Source: Bacillus sp. SKDU12 (GTDB lineage Bacteria > Bacillota > Bacilli > Bacillales > Bacillaceae). Taken from it: a stretch of 64,000 nt of DNA. Below the pieces are notes generated by a model, which did no database searches, had not been told where the DNA came from, and was given only the letters and a program-made list of their open reading frames with translations. Positions 1 through 9,949 of the stretch are shown piece by piece. Numbering within the stretch: the first letter of the stretch is position 1; each line of letters begins with the position of its first letter. Both the position numbers and the translations under genes were made by a program. The stretch is from assembly GCF_010093085.1 (NCBI RefSeq), contig NZ_MSRC01000007.1, forward strand, positions 434,001 through 498,000. Reading direction: 5' to 3'.

Positions 1-628
1 ATCAGTTGTCGGCCCGCACCCTTATCCGCACGTGGTCCGTGAATTTCAAAAAATGATCGGTGAGGAAGCGAAGGATCAGCTGAAACACCTTGAAGGCTCC
101 TTGCCTGATAAAGTAGTGGCGTGTGTAGGCGGAGGAAGCAATGCAATAGGCATGTTTCAAGCATTTTTAGATGAAGAGGTTGATCTGATCGGAGCTGAAG
201 CAGCAGGGAAGGGGATTGATACTGCTCTTCATGCCGCTACAATTACGAAAGGAACCGTAGGCGTTATTCACGGTTCATTGACTTATCTCATTCAAGATGA
301 GTTCGGGCAAATCATTGAGCCTTACTCCATTTCAGCAGGACTCGACTATCCAGGAATCGGTCCCGAGCACGCTCACTTGCATAAAAGCGGCCGTGTCATT
401 TACGACAGTGTCACAGATGAAGAAGCGGTGGATGCGTTAAGGCTCTTGTCAGAAAAAGAGGGGATTTTGCCGGCAATTGAATCTGCCCATGCGTTAGCGA
501 AAGCATTCAAACTCGCCAAAGAGATGGAGCGTGGCCAAACGATTCTCATCTGTTTATCAGGGCGGGGAGATAAGGATGTCAACACATTAATGAATGTATT
601 GGAAGAAGAGGTGAAAACGCATGTTTAA
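1..628 (+). CDS. trpB: Tryptophan synthase beta chain, C-terminal part (5' truncated)
   Basis: The frame is open from base 2, so the gene starts outside the window; about 208 C-terminal residues remain. TrpB condenses indole with serine using PLP to make tryptophan and works as an alpha2-beta2 complex with TrpA. The glycine-rich PLP phosphate loop GGGSNA is visible, and the C-terminal GRGDKD region is typical of the family. The PLP lysine lies upstream and is not seen. The stop overlaps the trpA start by 8 bases, which implies translational coupling within the trp operon. Confidence 0.97.
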   Translation, partial: SVVGPHPYPHVVREFQKMIGEEAKDQLKHLEGSLPDKVVACVGGGSNAIGMFQAFLDEEVDLIGAEAAGKGIDTALHAATITKGTVGVIHGSLTYLIQDEFGQIIEPYSISAGLDYPGIGPEHAHLHKSGRVIYDSVTDEEAVDALRLLSEKEGILPAIESAHALAKAFKLAKEMERGQTILICLSGRGDKDVNTLMNVLEEEVKTHV

Positions 629-1424
629 ATTAAACCTTCAAGCATCAGAGAGATTGTTTATCCCGTTTATTACGGCGGGCGATCCATCGCCCGCGGTTTC
701 GGTTGAACTGGCGAAGTCTTTCCAAAAAGCGGGCGCTACGGCATTGGAGCTTGGTGTTGCATACTCAGATCCGCTGGCAGACGGTCCGGTAATTCAGCGG
801 GCTTCAAAGCGGGCGCTTGATCATGGAATGAATATCGTCAAGGCAATCGAATTAGGCGGAGACATGAAAAAAAACGGAGTGAATATTCCGATTATCCTCT
901 TTACGTATTATAATCCTGTGTTACAATTGAACAAAGAATACTTTTTCGCTTTACTGCGGGAAAATCACATTGACGGTCTGCTTGTTCCAGACTTGCCATT
1001 AGAAGAAAGCGCCAGCCTTCAAGCAGAATGCAAGAACCATGGGGTGACGTATATTTCTTTGGTTGCGCCGACAAGTGAAAGCCGTTTGAAAACCATTATT
1101 GAACAAGCCGAGGGCTTCGTCTACTGTGTATCTTCTCTAGGTGTGACTGGTATCCGCAATGAGTTCAATTCATCCGTGTACCCGTTCATCCGGACAGTGA
1201 AGGAACTGAGCACTGTTCCTGTTGCTGTAGGATTCGGTATATCAAACCGTGAACAGGTCATGAAGATGAATGAAATATGTGACGGTGTCGTCGTGGGAAG
1301 TGCGCTCGTCGGAAAAATAGAAGAATTAAAGGAGCGGCTCATCAGCGCTGAAACGAGAAACCAAGCGCTGCAGGAGTTTGAAGATTACGCGATGACGTTT
1401 GGCGGCTTGTACAGTTTAAAATGA
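621..1424 (+). CDS. trpA: Tryptophan synthase alpha chain
   Basis: The 267-residue TIM-barrel protein cleaves indole-3-glycerol phosphate to indole and glyceraldehyde 3-phosphate and passes indole to TrpB. The segment [16 protein letters not shown] carries the catalytic Glu and Asp; the usual GIPYSDP is GVAYSDP here, as I remember for B. subtilis. GVTG and the GFGIS phosphate-binding loop are also present. The start ATG overlaps the end of trpB by 8 bases. The length is standard. Confidence 0.98.
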   Translation: MFKLNLQASERLFIPFITAGDPSPAVSVELAKSFQKAGATALELGVAYSDPLADGPVIQRASKRALDHGMNIVKAIELGGDMKKNGVNIPIILFTYYNPVLQLNKEYFFALLRENHIDGLLVPDLPLEESASLQAECKNHGVTYISLVAPTSESRLKTIIEQAEGFVYCVSSLGVTGIRNEFNSSVYPFIRTVKELSTVPVAVGFGISNREQVMKMNEICDGVVVGSALVGKIEELKERLISAETRNQALQEFEDYAMTFGGLYSLK

Positions 1425-1435
1425 GGTGACTGGAT

Positions 1436-2518
1436 TTGCGAATCAAAGAACATTTAAAACAGCTGAAGCCTTATCAGCCAGGTAAGCCAATTGAAGCAGT
1501 AAAATCAGAATATGGCTTGGATAAAGTTGTGAAGCTTGCTTCAAACGAGAATCCGTATGGCTGTTCGGAAGTTGTAAAAGAGGCGCTTCATCATGAAATT
1601 CAACAGCTTGCGCTTTATCCGGACGGATATAGCGCCGCTTTACGGACAAGGCTCAGTGAGCATCTCAATGTCAGCGAAACATCACTTATTTTCGGAAATG
1701 GTTCAGATGAAATCATTCAGATCATCTGTCGGGCATTTTTACATGATAAAACCAACACGATAACTGCTGCCCCGACTTTTCCGCAATATAAACATAATGC
1801 GGTCATAGAAGGCGCTGAAGTTCGCGAAATCGCACTTCGTCCTGACGCCTCACATGATTTAGACGCCATGCTGGAAGCGATTGACGAACAGACACAAGTC
1901 GTTTGGATATGCAGCCCGAATAACCCGACTGGCACTTATACAACGGAAGGGGAATTGCTCGCATTTCTGGAACGTGTCCCTTCTCGTGTTCTCGTTGTTC
2001 TTGACGAAGCATATTATGAATATGTGACAGAAGAAGATTATCCGGAAACTGTGCCGCTATTAAACAAATACTCCAATCTGATGATTTTGCGGACATTTTC
2101 AAAAGCTTACGGCCTGGCAGCGCTTAGAGTCGGGTACGGAATTGCTGACGAGAACCTCATTCGCCAGATTGAGCCGGCGAGAGAGCCGTTTAATACAAGC
2201 CGTCTGGGCCAGACTGCGGCGATCGCAGCGCTTGATGATCAAGCATTTATTGCTGCCTGTGTCGAGCAAAATAAAGCAGGCCTTCAGCAATATTATGATT
2301 TTGCGAAGGCTCATGGTTTAAAGTGCTATCCTTCACAGACAAACTTTGTGCTGATTGATTTTAACCGTCCTTCTGATGAACTGTTTCAGGCTCTGCTGGA
2401 AAGAGGTTATATTGTCCGGTCGGGAAATGCATTAGGCTTCCCGACATCACTCCGAATTACGATTGGAACAAAAGAGCAAAACAAAGAAATTATTTCTATT
2501 TTAGATGAAATTTTATAA
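1436..2518 (+). CDS. hisC: Histidinol-phosphate / aromatic aminotransferase
   Basis: The 360-residue class I/II PLP aminotransferase acts in histidine synthesis and, in Bacillus, also transaminates aromatic keto acids, which explains its place in the aromatic supraoperon. Visible marks are the N-terminal [10 protein letters not shown], the SPNNPTG segment, the DEAYYE aspartate and the PLP lysine in TFSKAYGLA. The start is TTG with GAGGTG eight bases upstream. It begins 11 bases after trpA. A perfect 9-bp inverted repeat follows the stop. Confidence 0.97.
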   Translation: MRIKEHLKQLKPYQPGKPIEAVKSEYGLDKVVKLASNENPYGCSEVVKEALHHEIQQLALYPDGYSAALRTRLSEHLNVSETSLIFGNGSDEIIQIICRAFLHDKTNTITAAPTFPQYKHNAVIEGAEVREIALRPDASHDLDAMLEAIDEQTQVVWICSPNNPTGTYTTEGELLAFLERVPSRVLVVLDEAYYEYVTEEDYPETVPLLNKYSNLMILRTFSKAYGLAALRVGYGIADENLIRQIEPAREPFNTSRLGQTAAIAALDDQAFIAACVEQNKAGLQQYYDFAKAHGLKCYPSQTNFVLIDFNRPSDELFQALLERGYIVRSGNALGFPTSLRITIGTKEQNKEIISILDEIL

Positions 2519-2541
2519 GAGGTGATCTCATATCACCTCTT
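2518..2541 (+). other. Inverted repeat between hisC and tyrA
   Basis: Arms AGAGGTGAT (2518-2526) and ATCACCTCT (2532-2540) form a 9-bp hairpin with a 5-base loop directly after the hisC stop. Only TTT follows, so it is a poor terminator and may instead affect mRNA processing. The left arm also looks like a ribosome site, but no start codon follows in the right place. Confidence 0.6.
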
Positions 2542-2566
2542 TAGTCTATAAGCCAGGTGATGATGG

Positions 2567-3682
2567 ATGAATCGAATGAAAGATACCATATTCCTCGCCG
2601 GCCTGGGGTTGATAGGCGGTTCGATTGCGTTAGCGATCAAAAAAAATCATCCCGGCAAACGGATCATCGGAATTGATATCTCTGAGGAACAGGCAGTAGC
2701 TGCATTAAAATTAGGTGTAATTGACGAGTGTGCGGATTCGTTTATTAGCGGTGCAAAAGAGGCAGCGACAGTAATCATTGCGACCCCTGTTGCGCAAACC
2801 CTGCTTATGCTCGATGAACTGGCTCATTCAGGGATAGAACATGAGCTTTTGATTACCGATGTCGGAAGCACAAAGCAAAAAGTGGTTCAATACGCTGATC
2901 AAGTGCTGCCTAGCCGCTATCAATTTGTCGGAGGGCACCCGATGGCAGGTTCACATAAATCAGGGGTGGCTGCTGCGAAGGAATTCCTATTTGAAAATGC
3001 ATTTTATATTTTGACGCCCGGACAGAAAACGGAGAGACAAGCGGTAGAGCAATTGCAACATTTGCTGAAGGGTACAAATGCCCATTTTGTGGAAATGTCA
3101 CCTGAAGAACATGATGGCGTTACGAGTGTTATTAGTCATTTTCCGCATATAGTCGCAGCAAGCCTCGTTCACCAAGCCCATCATTCTGAAGAACTTTATC
3201 CGCTTGTTAAACGTTTTGCAGCTGGCGGGTTCAGGGATATTACAAGGATTGCATCAAGCAGCCCGGCCATGTGGCGGGATATTTTATTACATAATAAAGA
3301 TAAAATTTTGGATCGTTTTGATGAGTGGATTCGTGAAATGGAGAAAATCCGAGCATATGTAGAACAGAAAGATGCGGAACATCTATTTCGTTATTTCAAA
3401 ACGGCTAAGGATTATCGCGACGGACTGCCGCTTCGGCAGAAAGGTGCGATACCTGCATTTTATGATTTATACGTGGATGTTCCTGATCATCCTGGTGTGA
3501 TTTCTGAGATAACAGCTATCTTAGCTGCGGAGCGCATCAGTATCACGAATATCCGCATTATTGAAACACGAGAAGATATTAACGGAATTTTAAGGATCAG
3601 CTTTCAGACGGATGATGACCGGAAGCGGGCTGAACAATGCATTGAAGCCCGGGCTGAATATAAAACTTTTTATGCTGATTGA
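2567..3682 (+). CDS. tyrA: Prephenate dehydrogenase
   Basis: The 371-residue protein oxidatively decarboxylates prephenate to 4-hydroxyphenylpyruvate with NAD, the committed step to tyrosine. An N-terminal Rossmann motif GLGLIGGS (about residues 12-19) is followed by the prephenate dehydrogenase core with GGHPMAGSHKSG, and by a C-terminal ACT domain (about residue 295 onward, beginning YVDVPDHPGVI) expected to bind an amino-acid effector. It lies between hisC and aroE in the supraoperon. A second ATG three codons downstream is a possible start. Confidence 0.97.
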   Translation: MNRMKDTIFLAGLGLIGGSIALAIKKNHPGKRIIGIDISEEQAVAALKLGVIDECADSFISGAKEAATVIIATPVAQTLLMLDELAHSGIEHELLITDVGSTKQKVVQYADQVLPSRYQFVGGHPMAGSHKSGVAAAKEFLFENAFYILTPGQKTERQAVEQLQHLLKGTNAHFVEMSPEEHDGVTSVISHFPHIVAASLVHQAHHSEELYPLVKRFAAGGFRDITRIASSSPAMWRDILLHNKDKILDRFDEWIREMEKIRAYVEQKDAEHLFRYFKTAKDYRDGLPLRQKGAIPAFYDLYVDVPDHPGVISEITAILAAERISITNIRIIETREDINGILRISFQTDDDRKRAEQCIEARAEYKTFYAD

Positions 3683-3695
3683 GGTGGAGATTTAA

Positions 3696-4982
3696 ATGAA
3701 AAGAGAAAAGGTGCAGGTCTTACATGGAGAAATACACGTTCCTGGTGATAAATCCATTTCTCACCGCTCTGTCATGTTTGGTGCGCTGGCAAATGGCACA
3801 ACAACTGTTAAAAACTTTTTGCCGGGAGCGGATTGTTTGAGCACAATCGATTGTTTTAGAAAAATGGGTGTGCAAATTGAGCAAAATGGCAGCGATGTCG
3901 TCATTTACGGTGAAGGAATCGAGTCTCTGAGGGAGCCAGAAAGCTTTTTAGATGTCGGGAATTCAGGTACAACAATTCGCCTGATGCTCGGTATTTTGGC
4001 GGGCCGTCCTTTTTACAGTGCAGTAGCCGGAGATGAGAGCATTGCGAAGCGCCCAATGAAGCGTGTAACAGAGCCTTTGAAAAAAATGGGTGCTAAAATC
4101 GACGGAAGAGCCGGAGGAGACTTCACCCCGCTATCTGTGAGCGGCGCTTCATTAAAAGGCATTGATTATGTATCACCTGTTGCAAGTGCACAAATTAAAT
4201 CCGCTGTTTTGCTGGCCGGATTACAGGCTGAAGGGACAACAACCGTCACAGAGCCTCATAAATCCCGAGACCATACGGAGCGAATGCTTTCTGCCTTTGG
4301 CGTTAAGCTTTTTGAAGGTCAAACAAGCGTTTCTATCACCGGGGGCCAGAAAATGACAGCTGCAGATATTTTTGTTCCTGGAGACATATCTTCAGCGGCA
4401 TTTTTTCTTGCTGCAGGTGCAATGGTTCCAAACAGCAGCATTGTATTGAAAAATGTAGGTTTAAATCCGACTCGGACAGGTATCATTGACGTCCTTCAAA
4501 ATATGGGAGCAAAACTTGAAATCAAACCGTCTGCTGACAGCGGGGCAGAGCCATATGGAGATTTGATCATCGAAACGTCATCTTTAAAAGCTGTTGAAAT
4601 CGGAGGAGACATCATTCCGCGTTTGATTGATGAAATCCCTATCATCGCACTTCTCGCAACTCAAGCGGAAGGGACCACTATTATTAAAGATGCGGCAGAG
4701 CTTAAGGTAAAAGAAACAAACCGCATTGACACCGTGGTTTCCGAACTTCGTAAGCTGGGTGCTGAGATTGAACCGACAGCAGATGGAATGAAGGTTTATG
4801 GCAAACAAACATTGAAAGGCGGCGCAACAGTGTCCAGCCACGGGGATCATCGAATCGGAATGATGCTCGGCATCGCTTCCTGTATAACGGAAGAGCCGAT
4901 TGAACTCGAGCAGACAGAAGCCATTCACGTTTCTTATCCAACCTTCTTTAAGCATTTAAATAAGCTTTCTAACAAATCCTGA
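3696..4982 (+). CDS. aroE: 5-enolpyruvylshikimate-3-phosphate synthase
   Basis: The 428-residue enzyme (called aroE in B. subtilis, aroA elsewhere) transfers enolpyruvyl from PEP to shikimate 3-phosphate. GDKSISHRS near the N-terminus binds substrate, [10 protein letters not shown] is the conserved PEP-loop region, and the C-terminal SHGDHRIGM is a family signature. It has GAGGTGGAG upstream and follows tyrA by 13 bases. A strong terminator starts inside the last codons, so this is the last gene of the aromatic operon. Confidence 0.98.
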   Translation: MKREKVQVLHGEIHVPGDKSISHRSVMFGALANGTTTVKNFLPGADCLSTIDCFRKMGVQIEQNGSDVVIYGEGIESLREPESFLDVGNSGTTIRLMLGILAGRPFYSAVAGDESIAKRPMKRVTEPLKKMGAKIDGRAGGDFTPLSVSGASLKGIDYVSPVASAQIKSAVLLAGLQAEGTTTVTEPHKSRDHTERMLSAFGVKLFEGQTSVSITGGQKMTAADIFVPGDISSAAFFLAAGAMVPNSSIVLKNVGLNPTRTGIIDVLQNMGAKLEIKPSADSGAEPYGDLIIETSSLKAVEIGGDIIPRLIDEIPIIALLATQAEGTTIIKDAAELKVKETNRIDTVVSELRKLGAEIEPTADGMKVYGKQTLKGGATVSSHGDHRIGMMLGIASCITEEPIELEQTEAIHVSYPTFFKHLNKLSNKS

Positions 4983-5006
4983 GGTATTTTGCTTCAGGAT
5001 TTTTTG
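4974..5006 (+). terminator. Terminator of the aromatic operon
   Basis: Arms AAATCCTGA (4974-4982) and TCAGGATTT (4994-5002) flank an 11-base loop and lead into a T-run. The hairpin overlaps the aroE stop codon. Confidence 0.85.
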
Positions 5007-5333
5007 TGCGGATTGTCTGTGAAAATCATATTCTGAGGCAAAAAAACATAGCTTGTCTTATAAAGAGAAAAGAAAATTGAAAAGGGGGGATGCGCTTACT
5101 TACAAGCCGGCAGGTCAGCGAACTGCTTTACTGTACTGAGGGGCGATTCTTCCTTTTTTCATTTTCTATCACAAAAACTTTTGGTAAACTAATAACACTC
5201 AATAATTCCCTGCCGTACAGCAAGCATCTTATTTGCCGGGGGCTTTTCTCTGAATTATGATAAGGATAGCCCTAACAAATAAAGCTTTTTTGTATGGTTG
5301 ATGTTGTATAGGAAAAGAAAGGACCGGTCCGAT
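5007..5333. other. Long gap between aroE and ypiA
   Basis: This stretch separates the aromatic operon from ypiA and presumably holds the ypiA promoter, but I find no convincing -35/-10 pair. A 56-codon frame (5090-5260) starts directly against an AAAGGGGGG run, with no room for a normal ribosome site, and its product resembles nothing I know, so it is not called a gene. Confidence 0.4.
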
Positions 5334-6605
5334 TTGAATACATTGATTCAAGAAGCCATAAAATTAGTTGAAGCAGGTGAAACAGAAAAAGGCCTCAACA
5401 CTCTCTCAAAAGCTGAAAAACAGCTCCATGATGAAGACAAAGCCATTGCAGCCCAGCTTTATTACGAGTGGGGTAATGTGGAGAAAGCGATTTCGCTGAT
5501 CAGTGATTTACATGATTTATATCCAAACGAGACAGAACTGACGAATTTTTATGCCGAACTTTTAATAGATATTGACGAAGAAGAAAAAGCCCTTACTGTG
5601 CTGGAAACCATTCCGGAAACAGATCCATCATATCCGGAAAGTTTGCTGCTTATGGCAGATCTTTATCAGATGCAGGGGTTATTCGAAGTCAGTGAACAAA
5701 AGCTTTTACAAGCAAAGTCCATTCTGGACAGTGAACCCATCATTGATTTTGCACTGGGGGAACTTTACTTTACGCAGGGAGCCTATGCAAAAGCGGTTCA
5801 ATATTTTAAAACAACGGCTGAGGTGCAGAGTGAGATTGGGGGCGTTAATGTCCATCAGAGACTGGCCGAATCGTTAAGTGCCTCAGGTGAATTTGAGGAT
5901 GCCATTCAATGGTATGAGAAAGCCGCTGATGAGAATCCTGATCCTAACACGATTTTTGGTTATGGATTTACAGCATTACAGGCAGGGCTTGTGAAAACAG
6001 CTATTAAGCAGCTGTCTGATTTAAAAGAGCTTGATCCTTCTTATTCTTCACTTTATATGCCGCTTTCGAAAAGCTATGAAGCTGAAGGAATGTATGAAGA
6101 GGCATTCAAAACGGCAAAAGAGGGTATCAATTACGATGAGTATAACAAAGAGCTTTACCTCTATGCCGCAAAAATGGCCTTGAAAATCGGGAATCCAGAA
6201 GATGGAAAAAATCTACTTCAGGAGGCGCTCGCGCTCGATCCTGGCTTCGTCGAGGCCCTTCATACACTTCTTGCTGTATATCATAAAGAAGAGGATTATG
6301 AACAAATCATTGATCTGATTCAAGAGGTTCGCGGCTATGGAGAAGAAGATCCGAAATACAATTGGTATCTGGCGAGCGCTTATACCGAATTAGAGGAATA
6401 CGAAAAAGCAAAACAATCTTTTGAAACTGCCTTTCTTCATTACAGGGAGGACAGAGATTTCTTATATGAATACGCAAGCTTCCTGTTAGAAGAAGGTCTG
6501 CAAAAAGAAGCGTTGCCGCTTTTGAAAAAGGTTCTTGAAATTGACGGGGCCAATGAAGAGCTGGAAGAAACGATTTTGCGAATCGAGGATGAATTTTCTA
6601 GGTAA
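5334..6605 (+). CDS. ypiA: TPR-repeat protein YpiA
   Basis: A protein of 423 residues built almost entirely of tetratricopeptide helix pairs (for example [19 protein letters not shown] and [17 protein letters not shown]), so it is a cytosolic protein-binding scaffold. I place the start at TTG 5334 because GAAAGGA lies a proper distance upstream; an in-frame ATG at 5298 has no ribosome site. The next gene, ypiB, is the ReoY homologue; I recall that YpiA has been linked to the same ClpCP-dependent control of MurA, but that is from memory. No catalytic motif is visible. Confidence 0.88.
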   Translation: MNTLIQEAIKLVEAGETEKGLNTLSKAEKQLHDEDKAIAAQLYYEWGNVEKAISLISDLHDLYPNETELTNFYAELLIDIDEEEKALTVLETIPETDPSYPESLLLMADLYQMQGLFEVSEQKLLQAKSILDSEPIIDFALGELYFTQGAYAKAVQYFKTTAEVQSEIGGVNVHQRLAESLSASGEFEDAIQWYEKAADENPDPNTIFGYGFTALQAGLVKTAIKQLSDLKELDPSYSSLYMPLSKSYEAEGMYEEAFKTAKEGINYDEYNKELYLYAAKMALKIGNPEDGKNLLQEALALDPGFVEALHTLLAVYHKEEDYEQIIDLIQEVRGYGEEDPKYNWYLASAYTELEEYEKAKQSFETAFLHYREDRDFLYEYASFLLEEGLQKEALPLLKKVLEIDGANEELEETILRIEDEFSR

Positions 6606-6676
6606 GCAGGAATGTTCACCATATATGTGGAACATATAAGTATATAAATTATACGAACGATAGAGGAGGGAATTAC

Positions 6677-7216
6677 ATGCAGACCCCTGTTTCTGTCAAT
6701 GAGAAAAAAGATTTTATCCGTTGGTTTTTAAACCATTATCAGTTAAAGCGCCGAGAATGCGTTTGGATTTTGAACTACTTAATGAGCCATGATTCTCTCA
6801 TGGAGAAGGTTCATTTTGTGGAGCAGGCCGAATTTTGCCCGAGAGGCATCATTATGTCAACACATTGTGTGGAAGAAGTTCCGTTTCGGTTCTATAAAGA
6901 GAATATCATGACAACCGACGCTGAAAAATCTTTTCATGATATTAGATTAAATAAGCAGCAGGATTTGTTTATCCAGCTTAATTTCCGTTCAGCTTACAGC
7001 TCACCTGAGTATGCGGCTGTATTGGAATCCAATCCTCATATTCCGAAGGATCTGTTTGGAAACAAAAAAGATCAGGGACTGGCTGAACAATTTTTGGAGC
7101 ATGCTATTTCTACCTTCCAAAGAGAAAAATTATTAAAAGACATTGATGACGCGTTAGATCGTCATGATAAAGTTGCCTTTGAACAACTATCGCGCCAATT
7201 GAATCAGCTCACATAA
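6677..7216 (+). CDS. ypiB: UPF0302 protein YpiB, ReoY homologue
   Basis: A 179-residue cytosolic protein of the UPF0302/IDEAL family. The Listeria homologue ReoY works with ReoM and ClpCP to set MurA degradation and so peptidoglycan precursor supply; YpiB is its Bacillus counterpart. The C-terminal segment [19 protein letters not shown] is the short IDEAL-type helix. A strong site GATAGAGGAGGG precedes the ATG. It lies between the TPR gene ypiA and ypiF, probably co-transcribed. Function here is inferred from the homologue. Confidence 0.9.
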   Translation: MQTPVSVNEKKDFIRWFLNHYQLKRRECVWILNYLMSHDSLMEKVHFVEQAEFCPRGIIMSTHCVEEVPFRFYKENIMTTDAEKSFHDIRLNKQQDLFIQLNFRSAYSSPEYAAVLESNPHIPKDLFGNKKDQGLAEQFLEHAISTFQREKLLKDIDDALDRHDKVAFEQLSRQLNQLT

Positions 7217-7223
7217 TATGACC

Positions 7224-7247
7224 AGCCTTGCAGCGTATTGCAAGGCT
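7224..7247 (+). other. Hairpin between ypiB and ypiF
   Basis: AGCCTTGCA (7224-7232) and TGCAAGGCT (7239-7247) form a 9-bp stem. No T-run follows, so it is more likely an mRNA stability or processing element than a terminator. Confidence 0.5.
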
Positions 7248-7270
7248 AGTTGTCGTAAAGGGGGAAAACA

Positions 7271-7717
7271 ATGAGGTGGAGAATCAGCGATGCCAAGGAC
7301 TATTTACAATCTAAAGATTACATTGATACCGCTATCATTCCAATAATTAACATAAAAACAGGGAGTCATTTTAAAATGGCGGCTGAGAAAGGCGAGTTCA
7401 TTCAGCTTCTGGCAGAAGAACTGGAAAGGCAGTTAAAGGGACGGGTATATTTGCTGCCCCCTTATACATATGTTGATAGAAATGAAATAACTGTTCAAGG
7501 GCTCAAGAATTTGCGGGAAGAGCTGATATCAGAATTTTCTCATGTTGTACTGCTTACATCTGAAGAAAATTGGAAAAGTGAGGATGCATTAGGCAAAATC
7601 ATTGTTACGCCGTCTATACCATTAGAGCATGTAAATGACTCCTTAAAAAGAAAAATATTAGATGAACGTACCGCTGAAATTTTGAACGTTTTGTTACAGT
7701 TGTGGAGCAATATATAA
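7271..7717 (+). CDS. ypiF: Conserved protein YpiF (DUF2487)
   Basis: A 148-residue soluble protein with no signal peptide or membrane span. It matches my memory of YpiF, a Bacillus family of unknown function with a conserved N-terminal MRWRISDAKDYLQSKDYIDT. The ATG has AAAGGGGG upstream. It sits between ypiB and the qcrABC operon; a promoter after it (7757-7785) suggests qcr is expressed separately as well. Confidence 0.82.
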   Translation: MRWRISDAKDYLQSKDYIDTAIIPIINIKTGSHFKMAAEKGEFIQLLAEELERQLKGRVYLLPPYTYVDRNEITVQGLKNLREELISEFSHVVLLTSEENWKSEDALGKIIVTPSIPLEHVNDSLKRKILDERTAEILNVLLQLWSNI

Positions 7718-7756
7718 AAACACTTACATTTCCTTATAAACAATATTTTGGCTATA

Positions 7757-7785
7757 TTGACCTTGCTGAGAGATTCATATATTAT
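7757..7785 (+). promoter_or_regulatory. Sigma-A promoter for qcrABC
   Basis: TTGACC (7757-7762) and TATTAT (7780-7785) are separated by 17 bases, about 75 bases before the qcrA start. I recall that the operon is under AbrB and other transition-state control in B. subtilis; no operator is claimed here. Confidence 0.65.
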
Positions 7786-7860
7786 GAGGGTGTCTAAAGG
7801 TATTGCAATATTTTCTATTTTAGTCAGTTTACAGGGGTGTTCTAGAGGGGGGGAGAAGAG

Positions 7861-8361
7861 ATGGGCAAACATGATATATCCAGACGTCAATTTTTGAATT
7901 ATACGCTCACAGGCGTAGGGGGGTTTATGGCGGCTAGTATGCTCATGCCGATGGTTCGCTTTGCACTCGACCCGGTATTAAAATCGACAGGCAAGCAGGA
8001 CATGGTTCAGGTTGTCAGCGTAGATGAACTGACAAAAGAGCCGCAGCGCTTTGATTTCAAAATTAATCAAGTCGATGCCTGGTATGAATCAGAAGAGTCA
8101 AGATCAGCCTGGGTCTTCAAAAATGGGGAAGAAATTGTAGCACTTTCGCCAATTTGCAAGCACTTAGGATGTACGGTGAACTGGAATAGTGATCCTAAAA
8201 ATCCGAATAAATTCTTTTGTCCATGCCATTATGGACTCTATGAAAAGGACGGCACCAATGTCCCGGGCACACCGCCGCTTGCGCCTCTTGATCATTATGA
8301 ACAAGAAGTAAAAGACGGCTTCCTGTATCTTGGAAAAGCAAAGCCTAAGGGGGAAGGGTGA
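7861..8361 (+). CDS. qcrA: Rieske iron-sulfur subunit of menaquinol:cytochrome c reductase
   Basis: A 166-residue membrane-anchored Rieske protein. The N-terminus has a twin-arginine motif (SRRQFLN) followed by a hydrophobic helix, fitting its known Tat-dependent insertion. The 2Fe-2S ligands are in CKHLGCTVNW and CPCHYGLY (Cys-His plus Cys-His, with the two disulfide cysteines). It takes electrons from menaquinol and passes them to cytochrome c. The ribosome site is a run of G (GAGGGGGGG). qcrB follows after one base. Confidence 0.97.
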   Translation: MGKHDISRRQFLNYTLTGVGGFMAASMLMPMVRFALDPVLKSTGKQDMVQVVSVDELTKEPQRFDFKINQVDAWYESEESRSAWVFKNGEEIVALSPICKHLGCTVNWNSDPKNPNKFFCPCHYGLYEKDGTNVPGTPPLAPLDHYEQEVKDGFLYLGKAKPKGEG

Positions 8362-8362
8362 C

Positions 8363-9037
8363 ATGCTGAACAAAATTTATGACTGGGTAGATGAGCGGCT
8401 TGATATTACACCGATGTGGAGGGATATTGCCGATCACGAAGTACCGGAACATGTAAATCCCGCTCACCATTTTTCGGCGTTTGTGTATTGCTTTGGAGGG
8501 CTGACGTTTTTTGTAACCGTTATCCAAGTGTTATCTGGAATGTTTTTAACGATGTATTATGTGCCTGATATCAAAAATGCCTGGGAATCGGTATATTATT
8601 TACAAAATGAAGTGGCATTCGGTCAGATTGTCAGGGGGATGCATCATTGGGGTGCGAGCCTAGTCATTGTAATGATGTTTTTACATACACTTAGGGTCTT
8701 TTTCCAAGGGGCGTATAAAAAGCCGCGCGAACTGAACTGGATTGTCGGTGTCTTGATCTTTTTTGTCATGCTCGGGCTTGGCTTTACAGGCTACTTGCTT
8801 CCTTGGGACATGAAGGCTTTGTTTGCTACAAAAGTCGGGCTGCAGATCGCTGAAGCCACGCCTTTAATCGGGACGCAAATCAAAACACTACTTGCGGGGC
8901 ATCCGGATATTGTAGGCGCCCAAACGCTGACTAGGTTTTTTGCGATCCATGTATTTTTTCTTCCTGCCGCATTGTTCGGGCTCATGGCTGCACATTTTAT
9001 TATGATCCGGAAGCAGGGGATTTCAGGACCGCTTTAA
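8363..9037 (+). CDS. qcrB: Cytochrome b6-type subunit
   Basis: A 224-residue membrane protein with four transmembrane helices and the paired heme-ligand histidines of cytochrome b6 (for example in GMHHWGAS and RFFAIHVFFL). It holds the two b hemes and the quinone sites of the bc complex. I choose ATG 8363, preceded by GGGGGAAGGGTG, because it gives the standard length; an upstream in-frame start would overlap qcrA. It lies one base after the qcrA stop, in the same operon. Confidence 0.97.
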   Translation: MLNKIYDWVDERLDITPMWRDIADHEVPEHVNPAHHFSAFVYCFGGLTFFVTVIQVLSGMFLTMYYVPDIKNAWESVYYLQNEVAFGQIVRGMHHWGASLVIVMMFLHTLRVFFQGAYKKPRELNWIVGVLIFFVMLGLGFTGYLLPWDMKALFATKVGLQIAEATPLIGTQIKTLLAGHPDIVGAQTLTRFFAIHVFFLPAALFGLMAAHFIMIRKQGISGPL

Positions 9038-9071
9038 AATCTTGATCTGCGAATAAAAGGGAGGGGATGAC

Positions 9072-9839
9072 ATGCACCGGGGCAAAGGGATGAAATTTGT
9101 GGGCGACTCAAGGATACCGGCTGAAAAAAAGCCGAACATACCGAAGGATTATTCGGAGTATCCCGGCAAAACAGAGGCTTTCTGGCCGAATTTTTTGTTG
9201 AAGGAATGGATGGTCGGCGCTGTCTTTCTGATCGGTTTTCTTGTTTTGACGATAGTGCATCAGCCGCCTTTAGAGCGGATGGCGGACCCGACTGATACTG
9301 GTTATATTCCGCTGCCGGATTGGTATTTTCTTTTCTTATATCAGCTGTTGAAGTATGAATACGCGGCCGGAAGTTTCACAGTGGTTGGTGCCATGATTAT
9401 GCCGGGGCTCGCTTTTGGTGCGCTGCTTTTGGCGCCATTCCTTGACAGAGGAACAGAAAGAAGGCCGTGGAAGCGTCCTGTTGCTGTCGGTATGATGCTT
9501 TTGGCTATTTCCGCAGCTGTATTTTTGACGTGGCAGTCAGTTGCTACTCACGACTGGGCCAAAGCAGAAGAACAGGGGAAAATCACAAAAGAAGCCGACA
9601 TTGACACCAATGCGGAAGGATATAAGGTTTTTAAGGAACAGGGCTGTATTTCTTGCCATGGAGATAACCTCCAAGGGGGAGCGGCCGGACCTTCGTTGGT
9701 TGACAGCGGACTGAAGCCGGAAGAAATCGAAAAAATCGCTGTTGAAGGGAAAGGTAAAATGCCGGCAGGCGTGTTTAAGGGGAATGATGAGCAGCTCAAA
9801 GAACTTGCGAAATTCATTTCTGAAACAACCGCAAAATAA
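9072..9839 (+). CDS. qcrC: Subunit IV / cytochrome c fusion of bc complex
   Basis: A 255-residue protein that joins a subunit-IV-like membrane part (helices at about residues 45-65, 115-135 and 140-160) to a C-terminal cytochrome c domain. The c-type heme site is CISCH (about residues 193-197), and the later methionine in GKMPAG is the likely axial ligand. This fusion is characteristic of Bacillus. GGGAGGGG precedes the ATG. A strong terminator follows. Confidence 0.97.
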   Translation: MHRGKGMKFVGDSRIPAEKKPNIPKDYSEYPGKTEAFWPNFLLKEWMVGAVFLIGFLVLTIVHQPPLERMADPTDTGYIPLPDWYFLFLYQLLKYEYAAGSFTVVGAMIMPGLAFGALLLAPFLDRGTERRPWKRPVAVGMMLLAISAAVFLTWQSVATHDWAKAEEQGKITKEADIDTNAEGYKVFKEQGCISCHGDNLQGGAAGPSLVDSGLKPEEIEKIAVEGKGKMPAGVFKGNDEQLKELAKFISETTAK

Positions 9840-9881
9840 CGTATTGTGAATTGTGAAATGGAAGGATATACTTTTATTATC

Positions 9882-9908
9882 AAAAGCTGACTCGGCGTCA
9901 GCTTTTTT
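9882..9908 (+). terminator. Terminator of qcrABC
   Basis: AAAAGCTGAC (9882-9891) pairs with GTCAGCTTTT (9897-9906) across a 5-base loop, and the T-run continues to 9908. Confidence 0.9.
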
Positions 9909-9949
9909 ATATGGAGACATTATTTTTACAGACTGAGAGTTGATTTGAT

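Noticed and set aside
5090-5260. 56-codon frame in the aroE-ypiA gap beginning MRLLTSRQVSELL
   Set aside because: The ATG directly abuts the G-run, leaving no ribosome-site spacing, and the protein has no recognisable features.
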